A DNA stretch of 64,000 nucleotides from Anaerolineae bacterium (GTDB lineage: Bacteria > Chloroflexota > Anaerolineae > Aggregatilineales > Aggregatilineaceae). Location of the stretch: the NCBI GenBank assembly GCA_027494015.1, contig JAOSJP010000001.1, positions 310,001 through 374,000 of the forward strand, given 5' to 3'. Under the pieces are notes generated by a model that made no database searches, had not been told where the DNA came from, and worked only from the letters and a program-made list of their open reading frames with translations. The position numbers and the translations under genes were made by a program. This document shows, piece by piece, positions 46,722 through 55,714 of this stretch. Each line of letters opens with the position of its first letter. Within the stretch, counting starts at the first letter, position 1.

Positions 46722-48203
46722 ATGGAACCGGAGGCACAGTACCGCAAGCGCACCAAGATCGTGGCGACCATTGGCCCCGCGTCGCAGGACATCGGGATGC
46801 TGCGCGCGATGGTTCACGCGGGGATGGATGTGGCGCGCATCAACTTCAGCCATGGCGACCACTCGACGCACGCGCGCAACATCGAGAATCTGCGCCGCGT
46901 AGCCGAGGAAGAGGGCAAAGTCCTGGCTATCCTGGCCGACATCCCTGGCCCCAAGCTGCGCCTGGGCACGCTGGTGCAGGACCCGCTGGAACTGACCGCC
47001 GGCGACCTGGTGACGCTCACGGCATCCTCCGTGCTCGACCCGGAGAAGCCGTTCGTCGTCCCGCTGCCTCACCAGGCAGTGCTGGACGATCTGAACGTGG
47101 GCGAGCGGCTGTTGCTGGACGACGGGCAGCTTGAGTTCGTGGTGGAGGCGCGGCAAGGCGCGGACGTGCGCTGCCAGGTGGTTTTCGGCGGGCTGCTCTC
47201 CTCGCACAAAGGGGTGAGCGTGCCGGACTCGGCGCTGCGCATTTCGTCCATCACCGACGAGGACCGCGATCACATCCGCTTTGCGCTGGAGCAGGACGTG
47301 GACTACCTGGCCATGTCCTTCGTGCGCACGGCGGACGATCTGCGCGAGCTGCGCTGGCTGGTGCGCCACCTGAAAGGCGAGGTCGCGCTGATTGCCAAGA
47401 TCGAAAAGGCCGAAGCTATCGCCAATTTCGACGCGATCCTCGATCAGTCCGACGGGATCATGGTGGCGCGCGGCGATCTGGGCGTGGAGACGCCGGCGGA
47501 GTGCGTGCCGGTGCACCAGAAGAACATCATCAAGCGCTGCAACGAAGTGGGCAAGCCGGTGATCACGGCGACGCAGATGCTGCAGAGCATGATTGACAGC
47601 CCGCGCCCGACGCGCGCCGAAGCGACGGATGTGGCGAACGCTATCTTTGACGGGACGGACGCGGTGATGCTCTCCGGCGAGACGGCGGTTGGCAAGTACC
47701 CGCTGCAGGCGGTGGAGATGATGGTGCGCATCGCGCAGATTGCCGAACAATATCTGGGCGAGCACGGCGAGCTGCATCACGCCGAGCTGGACCCTGGCAC
47801 GCCGCAGCTCGGCCGGCAGCGGGCTATCGCAGCGGCGATCAGTCACGTGACCAGCCGCATTGCCGATATGCTGGACGCCAGGCTGATCGTCGCCAGCACG
47901 TGGTCGGGCTACACCGCCCAGCGCGTGGCCCGCGTGCGCCCCAAGACGCCCATCCTGGCGGCGACCCCCAACAAGCGCACGTTCCGCCGGCTGGCGCTGG
48001 TGTGGGGCGTGCTGCCCATCCTGGTCAACGAGTTCGAGACGATTGACGAGATGATAGAGGTCGTCGTGGAAACGGCCTGCCGCGCTCAACTGGTCGTCAA
48101 CGGCGATCTGATGGTCATCATCGGCGGCGTCCCGTTCGGGATCGGCAGCCAGACCAATTTCCTGAAAGTGCTGACGGTGGGCGAGAACGACAGCCCATGC
48201 TGA
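46722..48203 (+). CDS. pyk: Pyruvate kinase
   Basis: Makes pyruvate and ATP from PEP. The 493 residues from ATG 46722 (MEPEAQYRKRTKIVATIGPAS) show ARINFSHGDH, the B-domain (about 80-180), the active-site signature LIAKIEKAEAIANFDAIL, GIMVARGDLGVETP, ITATQMLQSMIDSPRPTRAEATDVANAIFDGTDAVMLS-type helix, and a C-terminal regulatory domain. Slightly longer than usual (~470). GAGAGGCGAG precedes the start. It follows eno by 109 bases with a hairpin between, and an AEC transporter gene starts 21 bases after its stop. Confidence 0.97.
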   Translation: MEPEAQYRKRTKIVATIGPASQDIGMLRAMVHAGMDVARINFSHGDHSTHARNIENLRRVAEEEGKVLAILADIPGPKLRLGTLVQDPLELTAGDLVTLTASSVLDPEKPFVVPLPHQAVLDDLNVGERLLLDDGQLEFVVEARQGADVRCQVVFGGLLSSHKGVSVPDSALRISSITDEDRDHIRFALEQDVDYLAMSFVRTADDLRELRWLVRHLKGEVALIAKIEKAEAIANFDAILDQSDGIMVARGDLGVETPAECVPVHQKNIIKRCNEVGKPVITATQMLQSMIDSPRPTRAEATDVANAIFDGTDAVMLSGETAVGKYPLQAVEMMVRIAQIAEQYLGEHGELHHAELDPGTPQLGRQRAIAAAISHVTSRIADMLDARLIVASTWSGYTAQRVARVRPKTPILAATPNKRTFRRLALVWGVLPILVNEFETIDEMIEVVVETACRAQLVVNGDLMVIIGGVPFGIGSQTNFLKVLTVGENDSPC

Positions 48204-48224
48204 GCGGACTGTGCTGACCTGATC

Positions 48225-49133
48225 ATGGCCACGCTGGGCGAGATTCTCTACAACATCATCGCGCCGATTCTGCTGGTGGTCGGGATCGCTTTCCTGGCCG
48301 ACCGCAGGCTTCAGCTTGACTCGCGGGCGCTGTCGCGCCTGCTGGTCTACGTTTTCACGCCATTCCTCATCTTCAAAGGTGTGGCCTACTCCGACCTGAG
48401 CGGCGACGAGGCGGGACAGCTCATTGCCGTGGCCGCGCTGATGTCGGTGATGGTGGCGGTGGCGGCCTGGTGGGTGGCGCGCCAGGCCCGCTTCGACCGG
48501 CAGTTGGCGGCGGCGTTCACCCTGAGCGCGACGCTGCTCAACGCGGGGAACTACGGCCTGCCGCTGAACCGCTTTGCCTTTGGTGCCGCTGGCGAGGAGC
48601 GGGCCATTGTCTTCTTCATGACGACTTTGCTCGTGTCGTACACGCTGGGCGTCTTCCTGGCGTCGTTCGGGCGGTTGTCTGCGCGGGGGGCGCTGCGCAA
48701 CGTCCTGACTGTGCCGCTGCCCTACGCGGCGGCGCTGGGGCTGGCAGTGAATCTGGGAGACGTGTCGCTGCCGCTGCCGGTGGAACGAGCGGCGTTCTTG
48801 CTAGCCGACGCGACGATTCCAATCATGCTCGTCGTGCTCGGCGTGCAGCTTTCGCGCGCCTCGGTGCGCGGGCGCATCCAGCCGATCCTGCTGGCGTCCG
48901 GGCTGCGCCTGCTGCTCGGCCCGCTGATTGCGGTGGGGCTGGTGGTGCTGCTGGGCCTTTCCGGGCTGACACGGCAGGTAGCCATCGTGCAATCGGCCAT
49001 GCCGACAGCGGTTGTCACCGGCGTGCTGGCGTCCGAGTTCGGGGCGGATGCGGAGTTTGTGACGGCGACCATTCTGGTCAGCACAATCACCAGCGTGGCG
49101 ACGCTGACCGTGCTGCTGTCGCTGATCATGTAG
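48225..49133 (+). CDS. AEC-family transporter
   Basis: A membrane carrier of the auxin efflux carrier/BASS-like superfamily, 302 residues and about nine to ten helices in two inverted halves. Signatures include NIIAPILLVVGIAFLADRRL, LLVYVFTPFLIFKGV, LLNAGNYGLPLNRFAFG (crossover motif of the first half), IMLVVLGVQLSRA and AMPTAVVTGVLASEFGAD of the second. Bacterial AEC proteins carry malate and other organic acids; the substrate here is not shown. Its closeness to pyk (21 bases) suggests co-transcription and a link to central carbon metabolism. Confidence 0.88.
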   Translation: MATLGEILYNIIAPILLVVGIAFLADRRLQLDSRALSRLLVYVFTPFLIFKGVAYSDLSGDEAGQLIAVAALMSVMVAVAAWWVARQARFDRQLAAAFTLSATLLNAGNYGLPLNRFAFGAAGEERAIVFFMTTLLVSYTLGVFLASFGRLSARGALRNVLTVPLPYAAALGLAVNLGDVSLPLPVERAAFLLADATIPIMLVVLGVQLSRASVRGRIQPILLASGLRLLLGPLIAVGLVVLLGLSGLTRQVAIVQSAMPTAVVTGVLASEFGADAEFVTATILVSTITSVATLTVLLSLIM

Positions 49134-49201
49134 CGGGTGGCGCGGGATAATGATTCCGGCCCGCCAGTGACCTGTCTGGGTGGGCAATCAGGGCGCGATG
49201 T

Positions 49202-49231
49202 GTAGGGGCGGGTTTCGAAACCCGCCCCTAC
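49202..49231. repeat. 30-bp perfect palindrome (GTAGGGG/CCCCTAC family)
   Basis: Arms GTAGGGGCGGGTTTC and GAAACCCGCCCCTAC are exactly complementary. It lies between the converging AEC transporter and zinc-ribbon genes. Confidence 0.9.
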
Positions 49232-49274
49232 GAGTCTCGTGGATTCACCTGTGCTCTGCCAGCCGCACGCGCGA

Positions 49275-49829
49275 TCAGTACGAGTCCTCCTCGACAAACT
49301 CGACGGCTTCGCCTGCTGGTTCGCGGGGAGGCTCAGCCGGGCGAGCGGGCAGCGGTGCAGCGGACGGCTGGCGCGGCTGGGCGGATGTCAGCGGCACCTG
49401 GCTCATGGCGCAGTAGGGGCACAGGTTCCAGGGTAGCTCCAGCAGTTCGCCGCAGTGCGCGCACGGCTTCCTGAGCTTGGTGTGGCAGTAAGGACAGACC
49501 TGCCAGCCATCCTTGACCGGGCGACCACAGCCGGGGCAGATAGGCCGCTCCTCGATGTTTTGCAGCAGGGCCTCTTCTTCGAGCGAGCGCTCGTAGGCTT
49601 CGGTGAGTGTTTCCTGCGGGCGCAGCAGCACGTAGATGATGATCCCGAACAGGCCGAGCACAGCCACCATCAGGCTGGCGGCGATGGGGGCCAGCGGGTC
49701 GCGCGAACGCTGGCGGATGTCGCGCCAGGTCCACAGGATCAGGCCCAGCCAGGTGGCAGCGAAGACCGCGCCGGCGGCGGTGATGGCATAGAGCAGGATG
49801 GTGTTGAGCGCTTCGCGGTCCAGTGACAT
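49275..49829 (-). CDS. Membrane protein with double zinc ribbon
   Basis: The 184 residues include two N-terminal membrane helices (about 10-35 and 47-68), a short helix rich in Glu (EAYERSLEEEALLQNIEERP), then two zinc-ribbon knuckle pairs: CPGCGRPVKDGWQVCPYC and CAHCGELLELPWNLCPYC, eight cysteines in four C-x-x-C pairs. A Pro-rich tail ends in VEFVEEDSY. Double zinc ribbons of this type mediate protein contacts; the partner is unknown. It is a single gene, with a TATACT at 49899-49894 as a possible -10 box. Confidence 0.8.
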   Translation of the reverse strand: MSLDREALNTILLYAITAAGAVFAATWLGLILWTWRDIRQRSRDPLAPIAASLMVAVLGLFGIIIYVLLRPQETLTEAYERSLEEEALLQNIEERPICPGCGRPVKDGWQVCPYCHTKLRKPCAHCGELLELPWNLCPYCAMSQVPLTSAQPRQPSAAPLPARPAEPPREPAGEAVEFVEEDSY

Positions 49830-50056
49830 ATCATTGCTCCGCTGGCAGCGCCGCAGGCGAGAATCACGTCACCGTGCGGCCCAGGACGCGGTCAGTATAG
49901 CATGGCCGGGCGATTGCCGCGATGGGCGCTCAGCTTGCTCCCTCTCCATGCATGGAGGGTCGGGCAAATAGGATTGCATTGACGGTTAATGATAGGTTAC
50001 GGAAGAACAATTCAAGGGAAGAAATGAACCAAGAAGGCGACTTCGCGGAGCCGGTT

Positions 50057-50086
50057 GTAGGGGCGGGTTTGCAAACCCGCCCCTAC
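50057..50086. repeat. 30-bp perfect palindrome, identical to 19381-19410
   Basis: Same arms, GTAGGGGCGGGTTTG and CAAACCCGCCCCTAC. The 474-base gap 49830-50303 holds this palindrome and the truncated element at 50193; the rest (about 49920-50050 and 50100-50180) has no recognised feature. Confidence 0.9.
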
Positions 50087-50192
50087 AGGCCCTGCCAGGC
50101 ATCCGAGCTTCTCCTTCAAGCCACCCGTTTCTTCCGTTGATTGTGATCGCTCGTCGTTACGCTAAATCAACACCGCCTAATATGTCCGTCCC

Positions 50193-50300
50193 TCCATGCA
50201 TGGAGAGGGGGCGGCGAGGCGCGCCAGCGCCGAGCGGGGGTGAGGTAAACCTGGGCGCAGCAGAGCAGCGTCCTCACCTGGCGGGTTGCACGCGCCCGGA
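50193..50300. repeat. Right half of a MITE-like element
   Basis: From the centre of the core (CCATGCATGGAGAGGGGG) through GGGGGTGAGG, the GGGCGCAGCAGAGCAGCG arm and a diverged end GGGTTGCACGCGCCC. The left half is missing. Confidence 0.85.
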
Positions 50301-50303
50301 AGG

Positions 50304-51608
50304 CTAGCCATCTGAGGCGGCGCTGGCCCCCGTTGGCAGGGTGGCCACCAGCGAGACCTCGCTGAGCATCGCCTCGTACTCGTGCCCCGAAGCGTAAAAC
50401 TCTACCTGCTGGATGACGCCAGGTCGCTCGCCTTCCGGCCAGTCGGTGAACAGATTGCCGGACTCGTAGGTGTACCAGGCCCCCTTGTTGATCTGCTCGT
50501 GCGGCTCCCAACACGAATCGCAGATGCGCCGCCCGCCTGACGCCGGCTGGTACTCGGTGTAGAAGCCGTGATACCACACGCGGGCGTTGCCGTCCTGATC
50601 CAGGTAGGTCAGCTTGAGCATGACCGGGCACTCCGACCCGGCGACGCCACAGGCGCTCAGGCTCTGGTGCTGGACGCGCATGGTCACGCGCAAGCGCAAG
50701 CTGTTGTACTGGCGCACGTCGAGACCCTGCGCGCCGCTGCCGAGCACCTGGATGCAGCCGGTCTTGGCCGGGCCGGGGGTGGGCTGGAGCCGCTTGATGT
50801 GGATGGAAGGACGCCCGTCTACGGTGGGGAAGTCATATGTGCCGCTGGGGGCATTCGGGAAGCCTGGGTCGGGGGTGTGGGCGCATACCCACTCCGTCGG
50901 CCATTCCTGATTCTGCCCGAACGTGCTGTTGGGCAGCAGGTCAATGGGCGCGGAGCCGACCCGGATTTCGCCGTTTCCCGCCACAATTTCCCCTTCGGTG
51001 CCGGCGGCCAGGTGTTGGGCGTTGGCGCTGCGGCTCACAAGCATGGCGCTGCCGGCGCGCGTGGTTACGTGCAGGTAGGCGGTGGTGCTCTCGATCAGGA
51101 AGTTGCCCTGCTCGTCAATGCGCGCGGTGCCCAGCGGACTCTCGATTTCGATGCGGAGATGGCGATCCAACCCGCCGCTGACCCACACTTCCAGGCGGCC
51201 AAGAACCCCGGACAGGCGCACCACATAGGGGTTGTCGCTGAGGCTGAAGCGCGGGCGCACCGCGCTGCGCAGCGTCGCCACGCTGTCGTTGCGCAGCGTG
51301 ACGGTGGCGATGATGTCGCCAGAGTACGGGTCGGAGAAGGCGATATAGCCTTGCGAGAGATTGTCAGTCGTGAGCGTGTTGTTGTGGTTGACGCTGGCGC
51401 TGCCGCGCACGGCCTTCTGGTCGGCGCTGTCTGGCGCAGCCAGGGCGACCGTGCCCTGACCGACGTGCAGCGTGGCATTGAGGCGCGTTGGAGACTCGAA
51501 GACCAGCCAGCGCGCGAGGACCACCGTGCCTGTGCACATCAGGATGAAGACCAGCAGAGCGCCGATCATAGTGATCCACGCCATGCGCTGCGGGTTGAAC
51601 CTGAACAT
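50304..51608 (-). CDS. Membrane-anchored extracellular protein of unknown function
   Basis: A 434-residue protein with one N-terminal helix (WITMIGALLVFILMCTGTVVLARWLVF, about 10-37). The rest is beta-rich: a FecR-like first part (about 45-215, LHVGQGTVALAAPDSADQKAV, RIEIESPLGTARI, LHVTTRAGSAMLVS, AAGTEGEIVAGNGEIRVG) and a jelly-roll-like second part (about 225-425, LLPNSTFGQNQEWPTEWV, IHIKRLQPTPG). Three Cys pairs could form disulfides (ACGVAGSEC, RRICDSCWE). No sigma factor or anti-sigma gene is adjacent, so FecR-type signalling is not supported. It follows acylphosphatase by 14 bases on the same strand. Confidence 0.7.
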   Translation of the reverse strand: MFRFNPQRMAWITMIGALLVFILMCTGTVVLARWLVFESPTRLNATLHVGQGTVALAAPDSADQKAVRGSASVNHNNTLTTDNLSQGYIAFSDPYSGDIIATVTLRNDSVATLRSAVRPRFSLSDNPYVVRLSGVLGRLEVWVSGGLDRHLRIEIESPLGTARIDEQGNFLIESTTAYLHVTTRAGSAMLVSRSANAQHLAAGTEGEIVAGNGEIRVGSAPIDLLPNSTFGQNQEWPTEWVCAHTPDPGFPNAPSGTYDFPTVDGRPSIHIKRLQPTPGPAKTGCIQVLGSGAQGLDVRQYNSLRLRVTMRVQHQSLSACGVAGSECPVMLKLTYLDQDGNARVWYHGFYTEYQPASGGRRICDSCWEPHEQINKGAWYTYESGNLFTDWPEGERPGVIQQVEFYASGHEYEAMLSEVSLVATLPTGASAASDG

Positions 51609-51622
51609 GATCCCTCGCCCTG

Positions 51623-51916
51623 TTAACGAACGTGGAATCCACTGAATTCCCCGGTTGCTGCGCTGTAGGTGATCTCGACGTGCGTCACCTGGGCGCTGGG
51701 CGGCCCCTGGTGCAGGAAGACCTCGAACGATTCGAGGACGGCGCGCCGGCCTTCGGCGATCACCTCCACGCTGCCATCCCAGCGGTTGCGCACCCAGCCG
51801 ACAAGGCCGCGCGCGAGCGCTTCGTATTGGGTCGTCGCGCGGAAGTAGACGCCCTGCACACGCCCCTTGACCACCGCGTGCAGCCTGACGAGTTCATCTT
51901 CTGGCGTCTGCGTCAC
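51623..51916 (-). CDS. acyP: Acylphosphatase
   Basis: Hydrolyses acyl phosphates such as carbamoyl or acetyl phosphate. From GTG 51916 it is 97 residues, the standard size. Signature parts are LHAVVKGRVQGVYFRATTQYEA (the VQGV-x-FR loop with the catalytic Arg) and GWVRNRWDGSVEVIAEG (catalytic Asn in VRN). The open frame continues to an ATG at 51955, but that codon overlaps a TATAAT promoter box, so the GTG, with GGGAG upstream, is preferred. It is the first gene of a pair with the anchored protein downstream. Confidence 0.9.
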   Translation of the reverse strand: MTQTPEDELVRLHAVVKGRVQGVYFRATTQYEALARGLVGWVRNRWDGSVEVIAEGRRAVLESFEVFLHQGPPSAQVTHVEITYSAATGEFSGFHVR

Positions 51917-51953
51917 CGCCGGCGTCTCCCATCTCGGCTGTCCTGGCGCTGCC

Positions 51954-51982
51954 ATTATAGCAAGCCCCCCGACGCCTCACAA
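51954..51982 (-). promoter_or_regulatory. Promoter of acyP
   Basis: On the minus strand TTGTGA (51982-51977), a 17-base spacer and TATAAT (51959-51954). One of the strongest matches here; it decides the acyP start. Confidence 0.68.
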
Positions 51983-52029
51983 TCGCGCGTCAGGGGGCGG
52001 GTGCGGAAAGTTGAGGCGTGGACGGGCTC

Positions 52030-52084
52030 GGCTTGCCCCCCCGGACGGAGAGGGGGTGGGAGGGGGAGGAGGGGGGTGAGGTAG
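52030..52084. repeat. Decayed core palindrome
   Basis: CTCGGCTTGCCCCC...GGAGAGGGGG...GGGGGTGAGG. Only part of the core is recognisable. Confidence 0.5.
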
Positions 52085-52147
52085 AGGGGAGCAGAGAGAG
52101 AAGGTTTTGAGACCCCAGGGGGCCGCAGTCCATGCGCCGGTTGGGAG

Positions 52148-52726
52148 TCAGTTGGCGGATGGCGATGCGTTGGGGCGGGCGCGCAGTTGCTCGACCCGCT
52201 GGCGCATCGCGTGAGCGTCTTCGTCGTGGGGATTCGACTCGATGGCGAGGGTGAAGGCCATGTAGGCGGCGTCCCAGTCGCGCCGGTCTATGTGGATCAG
52301 TCCCATGTTGTAGTGTGCGTTTGGATAAGCGGCGTCCAATTCAATCACACGCTGGTATGCTGCCAGCGCTCGCTCCTGCTTGGTGGGCGTTGAGAGGATG
52401 ATCTGTCCCAGGTAGGCGGCGGCCAGGTTCGACCATACGGCGGGGTTGAGCGGGTCCAGCTCGCTGGCGCGTTCGAGCAGCGGCACGGCCAGGCGGTGCC
52501 TGCCGCTGAGAATATACGCGCCGCCCAGGTTGATCAATACGTTTATGTCGTCCGGGTGCAGGCCGTGGCAGCGCTTGAGCAGGGGGATGGCGTCCGCGCC
52601 CTGACCGCTGCTGAGCAGATGAGCCGCCTGGCGCATCTGGCGGCGGAACTGCTCCTCGGACAACCGCTCAAGATGCGCGTCGTACTCGGCGCGGTCGGCG
52701 GGCGAGTCGTGTGCGGAATTCGTCAT
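52148..52726 (-). CDS. TPR-repeat protein
   Basis: The 192 residues form about three to four tetratricopeptide repeats after a charged N-terminus: LLKRCHGLHPDDINVLINLGGAYILSG, LLERASELDPLNPAVWSNLAAAYLG, AYQRVIELDAAYPNAHYNMGLIHID and a final AFTLAIESNPHDEDA repeat. No signal or membrane segment, so it is probably cytoplasmic. TPRs form protein-binding surfaces; the partner is unknown. It lies downstream of the HEAT-repeat and RseP genes on the same strand (69-base gap) and may belong to that unit. Confidence 0.88.
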   Translation of the reverse strand: MTNSAHDSPADRAEYDAHLERLSEEQFRRQMRQAAHLLSSGQGADAIPLLKRCHGLHPDDINVLINLGGAYILSGRHRLAVPLLERASELDPLNPAVWSNLAAAYLGQIILSTPTKQERALAAYQRVIELDAAYPNAHYNMGLIHIDRRDWDAAYMAFTLAIESNPHDEDAHAMRQRVEQLRARPNASPSAN

Positions 52727-52795
52727 CGGGTCTCGTCTCCGTGCGGTATTGCCTGGCCAGGTGAGCGCGGGCGGGTTGGCGCGACGCGAGGCAGG

Positions 52796-53902
52796 CTAGA
52801 GGAGGTCTTCGTCCTCGTCTGCGTTGGCCCCGAAGAACCTTTCTTCGTCCAGGTAAGAGAAACGGCGCTCATTCAGCGAGCCGTCGTCGTTGAGCAGGTC
52901 TTCGTCGTCGAGCAAATCGTCCTCGAAGTCGTCGAAGTCAAAGAGCGGCATCAGGTCCTCACCAGCCAGCGAGGAGGCGGACTGCGCCTCGGCGATAGCG
53001 TCGGCCAGCTCGTCATCTTCCTGAGAAGCGGCCAGGGCAGCCAGCCGGTCGAGGGCGCGGTTAGCCTGCTTGCCGCCGATCTCGCCCAGCGCCCAGATGG
53101 CTATCTCCTGAATTTCGCGGTCGTCCTCGTAGGCCAGCTCGATCAGGCGGGCCACAGCCGGGCGCAATTCCAGCTCGCCTGCGGCGCGGGCCGCTTCGTA
53201 GCGCATCTCCGGGCGCTCGCTGGATAGCTCGTCCATGATGCGCGAAGCCCAACGCTCGTCGCAGGAGCGCCCCATGGCGAAAATTGCGCTGGCGCGCAGG
53301 GGGAGGTCGTCGGCATAGTACGCTTCGCGGATGAGGCCGGCCACGCCCTCATGCCCACAGTTGCTGATGGCTTCCAGCGCACGGCGGCGCACGTCGAGGT
53401 CTTCGCCAAGATCGTTGTAGAGCGCGAAGAGGAGGTCTTGCAGGCGGGCGCTCAGCGTTTCAGGGAGCTTGCCCAGCTCGCCGAGGAGCACGAACTGGCC
53501 CAGCGACCTGGCTGCGGCAGCGCGCACCGCTGAGGTCGGGTCGTTCTGGGCCAGGTGCATCAGGCGCTCGATGACGCGACGGGGGCTGTCCTCAAGGACG
53601 CCCTCGACGGCAGTGGCGCGCACGGTGGCGTCCGGATCGTCGAGCGCGGGGTGAACGATGGCGCTGAAGTCCAGCTCGAAGTTCATCTCCGCAGTCTCAA
53701 TCAGGCGCGTCACCAGCGCCTGGCGCCGCGCGACGGACATATCGCCCCACAGCGCGCGGAACTGGGCGAGATATGCGCCGTCGAGATCGGAGAGCATGTA
53801 GATCGCTTCGGCGGTGAACGATGCGTCGGGATCGCGCAGCAGGGCGACAGTGCGCTGGAAGCGCGCATGGCGCTCCTCTTCGTTGGTGGCCCCGTGAATC
53901 AT
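52796..53902 (-). CDS. HEAT-repeat protein with acidic tail
   Basis: The 368 residues comprise about six to seven HEAT/PBS-lyase-like repeats from about 75 to 300 (for example HPALDDPDATVRATAVEGVL, DPTSAVRAAAARSLGQF, DLDVRRRALEAISNCGHEG, DREIQEIAIWALGEIGG). A very acidic disordered C-terminus follows (about 310-368, with FDFDDFEDDLLDDEDLL and a final DEDEDLL). It lacks the catalytic residues of phycobilin lyases and is likely a protein scaffold. It sits 24 bases downstream of rseP and is probably co-transcribed, but a functional tie to that protease is only an inference. Confidence 0.85.
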   Translation of the reverse strand: MIHGATNEEERHARFQRTVALLRDPDASFTAEAIYMLSDLDGAYLAQFRALWGDMSVARRQALVTRLIETAEMNFELDFSAIVHPALDDPDATVRATAVEGVLEDSPRRVIERLMHLAQNDPTSAVRAAAARSLGQFVLLGELGKLPETLSARLQDLLFALYNDLGEDLDVRRRALEAISNCGHEGVAGLIREAYYADDLPLRASAIFAMGRSCDERWASRIMDELSSERPEMRYEAARAAGELELRPAVARLIELAYEDDREIQEIAIWALGEIGGKQANRALDRLAALAASQEDDELADAIAEAQSASSLAGEDLMPLFDFDDFEDDLLDDEDLLNDDGSLNERRFSYLDEERFFGANADEDEDLL

Positions 53903-53926
53903 GCTGGTCAGTTCGCCTTCTGTTGT

Positions 53927-55333
53927 CTATCTGATGCTGTCAATGTTGATCGGGTTGAAGATGTCGTTCAGCACGGTGAGGAAGATGAGGCCGAGCAGCA
54001 GCATCACGCCGATCAGATGGATCAGTCCTTCGCGCTCCGGCTTCATCGGCTTGCCGCGAATGATCTCAATGACCACGAAGAGAATGCGCCCGCCATCCAG
54101 CCCAGGGATGGGCAGCAGGTTGGTGATGCCCAGGGCCACGCTGATCATCGCGGCGAAGAGCACGATCGGGTACATCTCCCCTTCGTCGAGGCTCTGCTCG
54201 AAGATGGGCGCGCCAAGCTGGCCGATGCCCACCGGGCTGACCGGTCGGGCGGTTTCCAGAGCGACATCGCCGCGCACCAGGTCCTGCACGAACTCGGCCA
54301 TGAGGCGGTGCAGGTCTATGAACTGATCCACGCCGGTGCTGATGGCTTCTCCCAGGGGCAGGGCGCGCGTGTAGGTTTGCGCGTTGCGGTTGACTGCCGT
54401 CACGCCAACCGCCGATGGCTCCACGCCAGCGATGCCAATGCCGATGCGCACCACGCCGCTGCTGTCGGGGCGCGGGGTGACGGGCAGATCGAGGCGCTCG
54501 CTGCCACGCAGGACGGTGATCACCATCTCTTCGCGGTCGTGCGCCTGGGTGTACTCCTGAAGCTGCTCGATGCTGCTGATCTCGATGCCGTCTACCGCTA
54601 CAATCAGGTCTTCGGGCAGGAAACCGGCGTCGTAGGCGGGCATGTTGCGCTCGACTGAGTCAACATAGACGCGCTCAACCGCCAGAGCGGCCTGATCGGT
54701 CACGCTCAAGGCCGTCTCGAACGTTGCGGCGTCGCGCTTGACTCGCAGCGTGACCGCCTGATCCGGGTAACTGGCGATCAGGCGGTTGAACGCATCAGCG
54801 GACTCGACCTCCTGCCCGTTGATGGCGGTGATGATGTCGCCCGGTTGCAGCCCGGCCTCTGCCGCCGCCGAAGCGGGTTCCACGTCGTAGACAGTGACAT
54901 CGGCGCGGGCGAAGGGCTGGCCGACCAGGGCGACGAAGACGAACAGCAGCAGCGCCGCCACGAAGTTGATCCCCGGCCCGCCGGCCAGAAAGAGCAACCG
55001 CTCCCAGGGCGATGCCTGGAAGACGCTCTTGGGGTTCTGAATACCCCGTTCCTCGATCTCGCGGCGGTCTTCGCTCAGTTCGTCGGGGCTTTTCTGGCGC
55101 ACGAAGTCTTCGCCATAGGGGCGCACGAAGCCGCCAATGGGCAGCCAGTTGAGCGTGTAGATCGTGTCCCCTTTGGTGAAGAGCTTTTTGGCGCGCGGCG
55201 GGAACCCGATGCCGAACTCCAGCACGGTGATGCCGACCAGCTTGGCTCCGATGAAATGTCCCAGCTCGTGAATGATCACCAGAGGGACCAGGACCAGCAC
55301 AAATGAGGCCAGCCCCAGCAGAAAATTCTCCAT
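53927..55333 (-). CDS. rseP: Site-2 intramembrane zinc metalloprotease RseP
   Basis: Cuts membrane-spanning regulators such as anti-sigma factors within the bilayer. The 468 residues show the zinc motif HELGH (H22, E23, H26) in the first helix, the GIGFPP segment, two PDZ domains (about 145-225, ASAAAEAGLQPGDIITAINGQ; about 235-310, MPAYDAGFLPEDLIVAVDG), and the third metal ligand in NLLPIPGLDGGRILF near residue 415. The C-terminal helices complete the fold. In many genomes this gene follows dxr and cdsA; neither is here. No sigma/anti-sigma pair is in the window. Confidence 0.95.
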   Translation of the reverse strand: MENFLLGLASFVLVLVPLVIIHELGHFIGAKLVGITVLEFGIGFPPRAKKLFTKGDTIYTLNWLPIGGFVRPYGEDFVRQKSPDELSEDRREIEERGIQNPKSVFQASPWERLLFLAGGPGINFVAALLLFVFVALVGQPFARADVTVYDVEPASAAAEAGLQPGDIITAINGQEVESADAFNRLIASYPDQAVTLRVKRDAATFETALSVTDQAALAVERVYVDSVERNMPAYDAGFLPEDLIVAVDGIEISSIEQLQEYTQAHDREEMVITVLRGSERLDLPVTPRPDSSGVVRIGIGIAGVEPSAVGVTAVNRNAQTYTRALPLGEAISTGVDQFIDLHRLMAEFVQDLVRGDVALETARPVSPVGIGQLGAPIFEQSLDEGEMYPIVLFAAMISVALGITNLLPIPGLDGGRILFVVIEIIRGKPMKPEREGLIHLIGVMLLLGLIFLTVLNDIFNPINIDSIR

Positions 55334-55443
55334 CCACCTACCTCAGTCTGCTGCTCACCCAAGTAAATGGGGCGTCAAGCAGGGACGCCCCCGGTTGGAT
55401 CTGTCAGGACGTGCACAGCGCGATTGACTTGCCCAATGGTAAG

Positions 55444-55472
55444 ATTATAGCTTTCGGGAGGGGCGGTAGCAA
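55444..55472 (-). promoter_or_regulatory. Promoter of rseP
   Basis: On the minus strand TTGCTA (55472-55467), a 17-base spacer and a perfect TATAAT (55449-55444). The leader is about 105 bases. Confidence 0.62.
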
Positions 55473-55545
55473 GGCGTTGCGGGTTCGCTGGGAGGGCCAC
55501 GAACAACCTGCCGCTGTTGGCATATCAAGCACGCGCTGGTTTCGC

Positions 55546-55643
55546 AGGGGCGCTGCACTGTGCGCCCCCGTAGGGGCGTATAGCAATACGCCCCTACGGA
55601 CCTCACCCCCGCTCGGCGAGGCTGGGGGTGAGGTAGAACAACA
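55546..55643. repeat. Mosaic of MITE-like arm, small palindrome and core ends
   Basis: An AGGGGCGCTGCACTGTGCGCCC arm is joined to a 28-base palindrome (GTAGGGGCGTATAG... , 55570-55597) and then to a shortened core (CCTCACCCCC...GGGGGTGAGG). This looks like insertion of the small palindrome into an element fragment. Flanked by the rseP promoter and the next gene's -10 box, it explains most of the 416-base gap 55334-55749. Confidence 0.8.
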
Positions 55644-55714
55644 CGCACGTTTGATGCGACTGCCCTGGCCCCCTGGCGTTTGGTGCGGCGCGCATGGTTG
55701 ACAAGAAACCGGGT

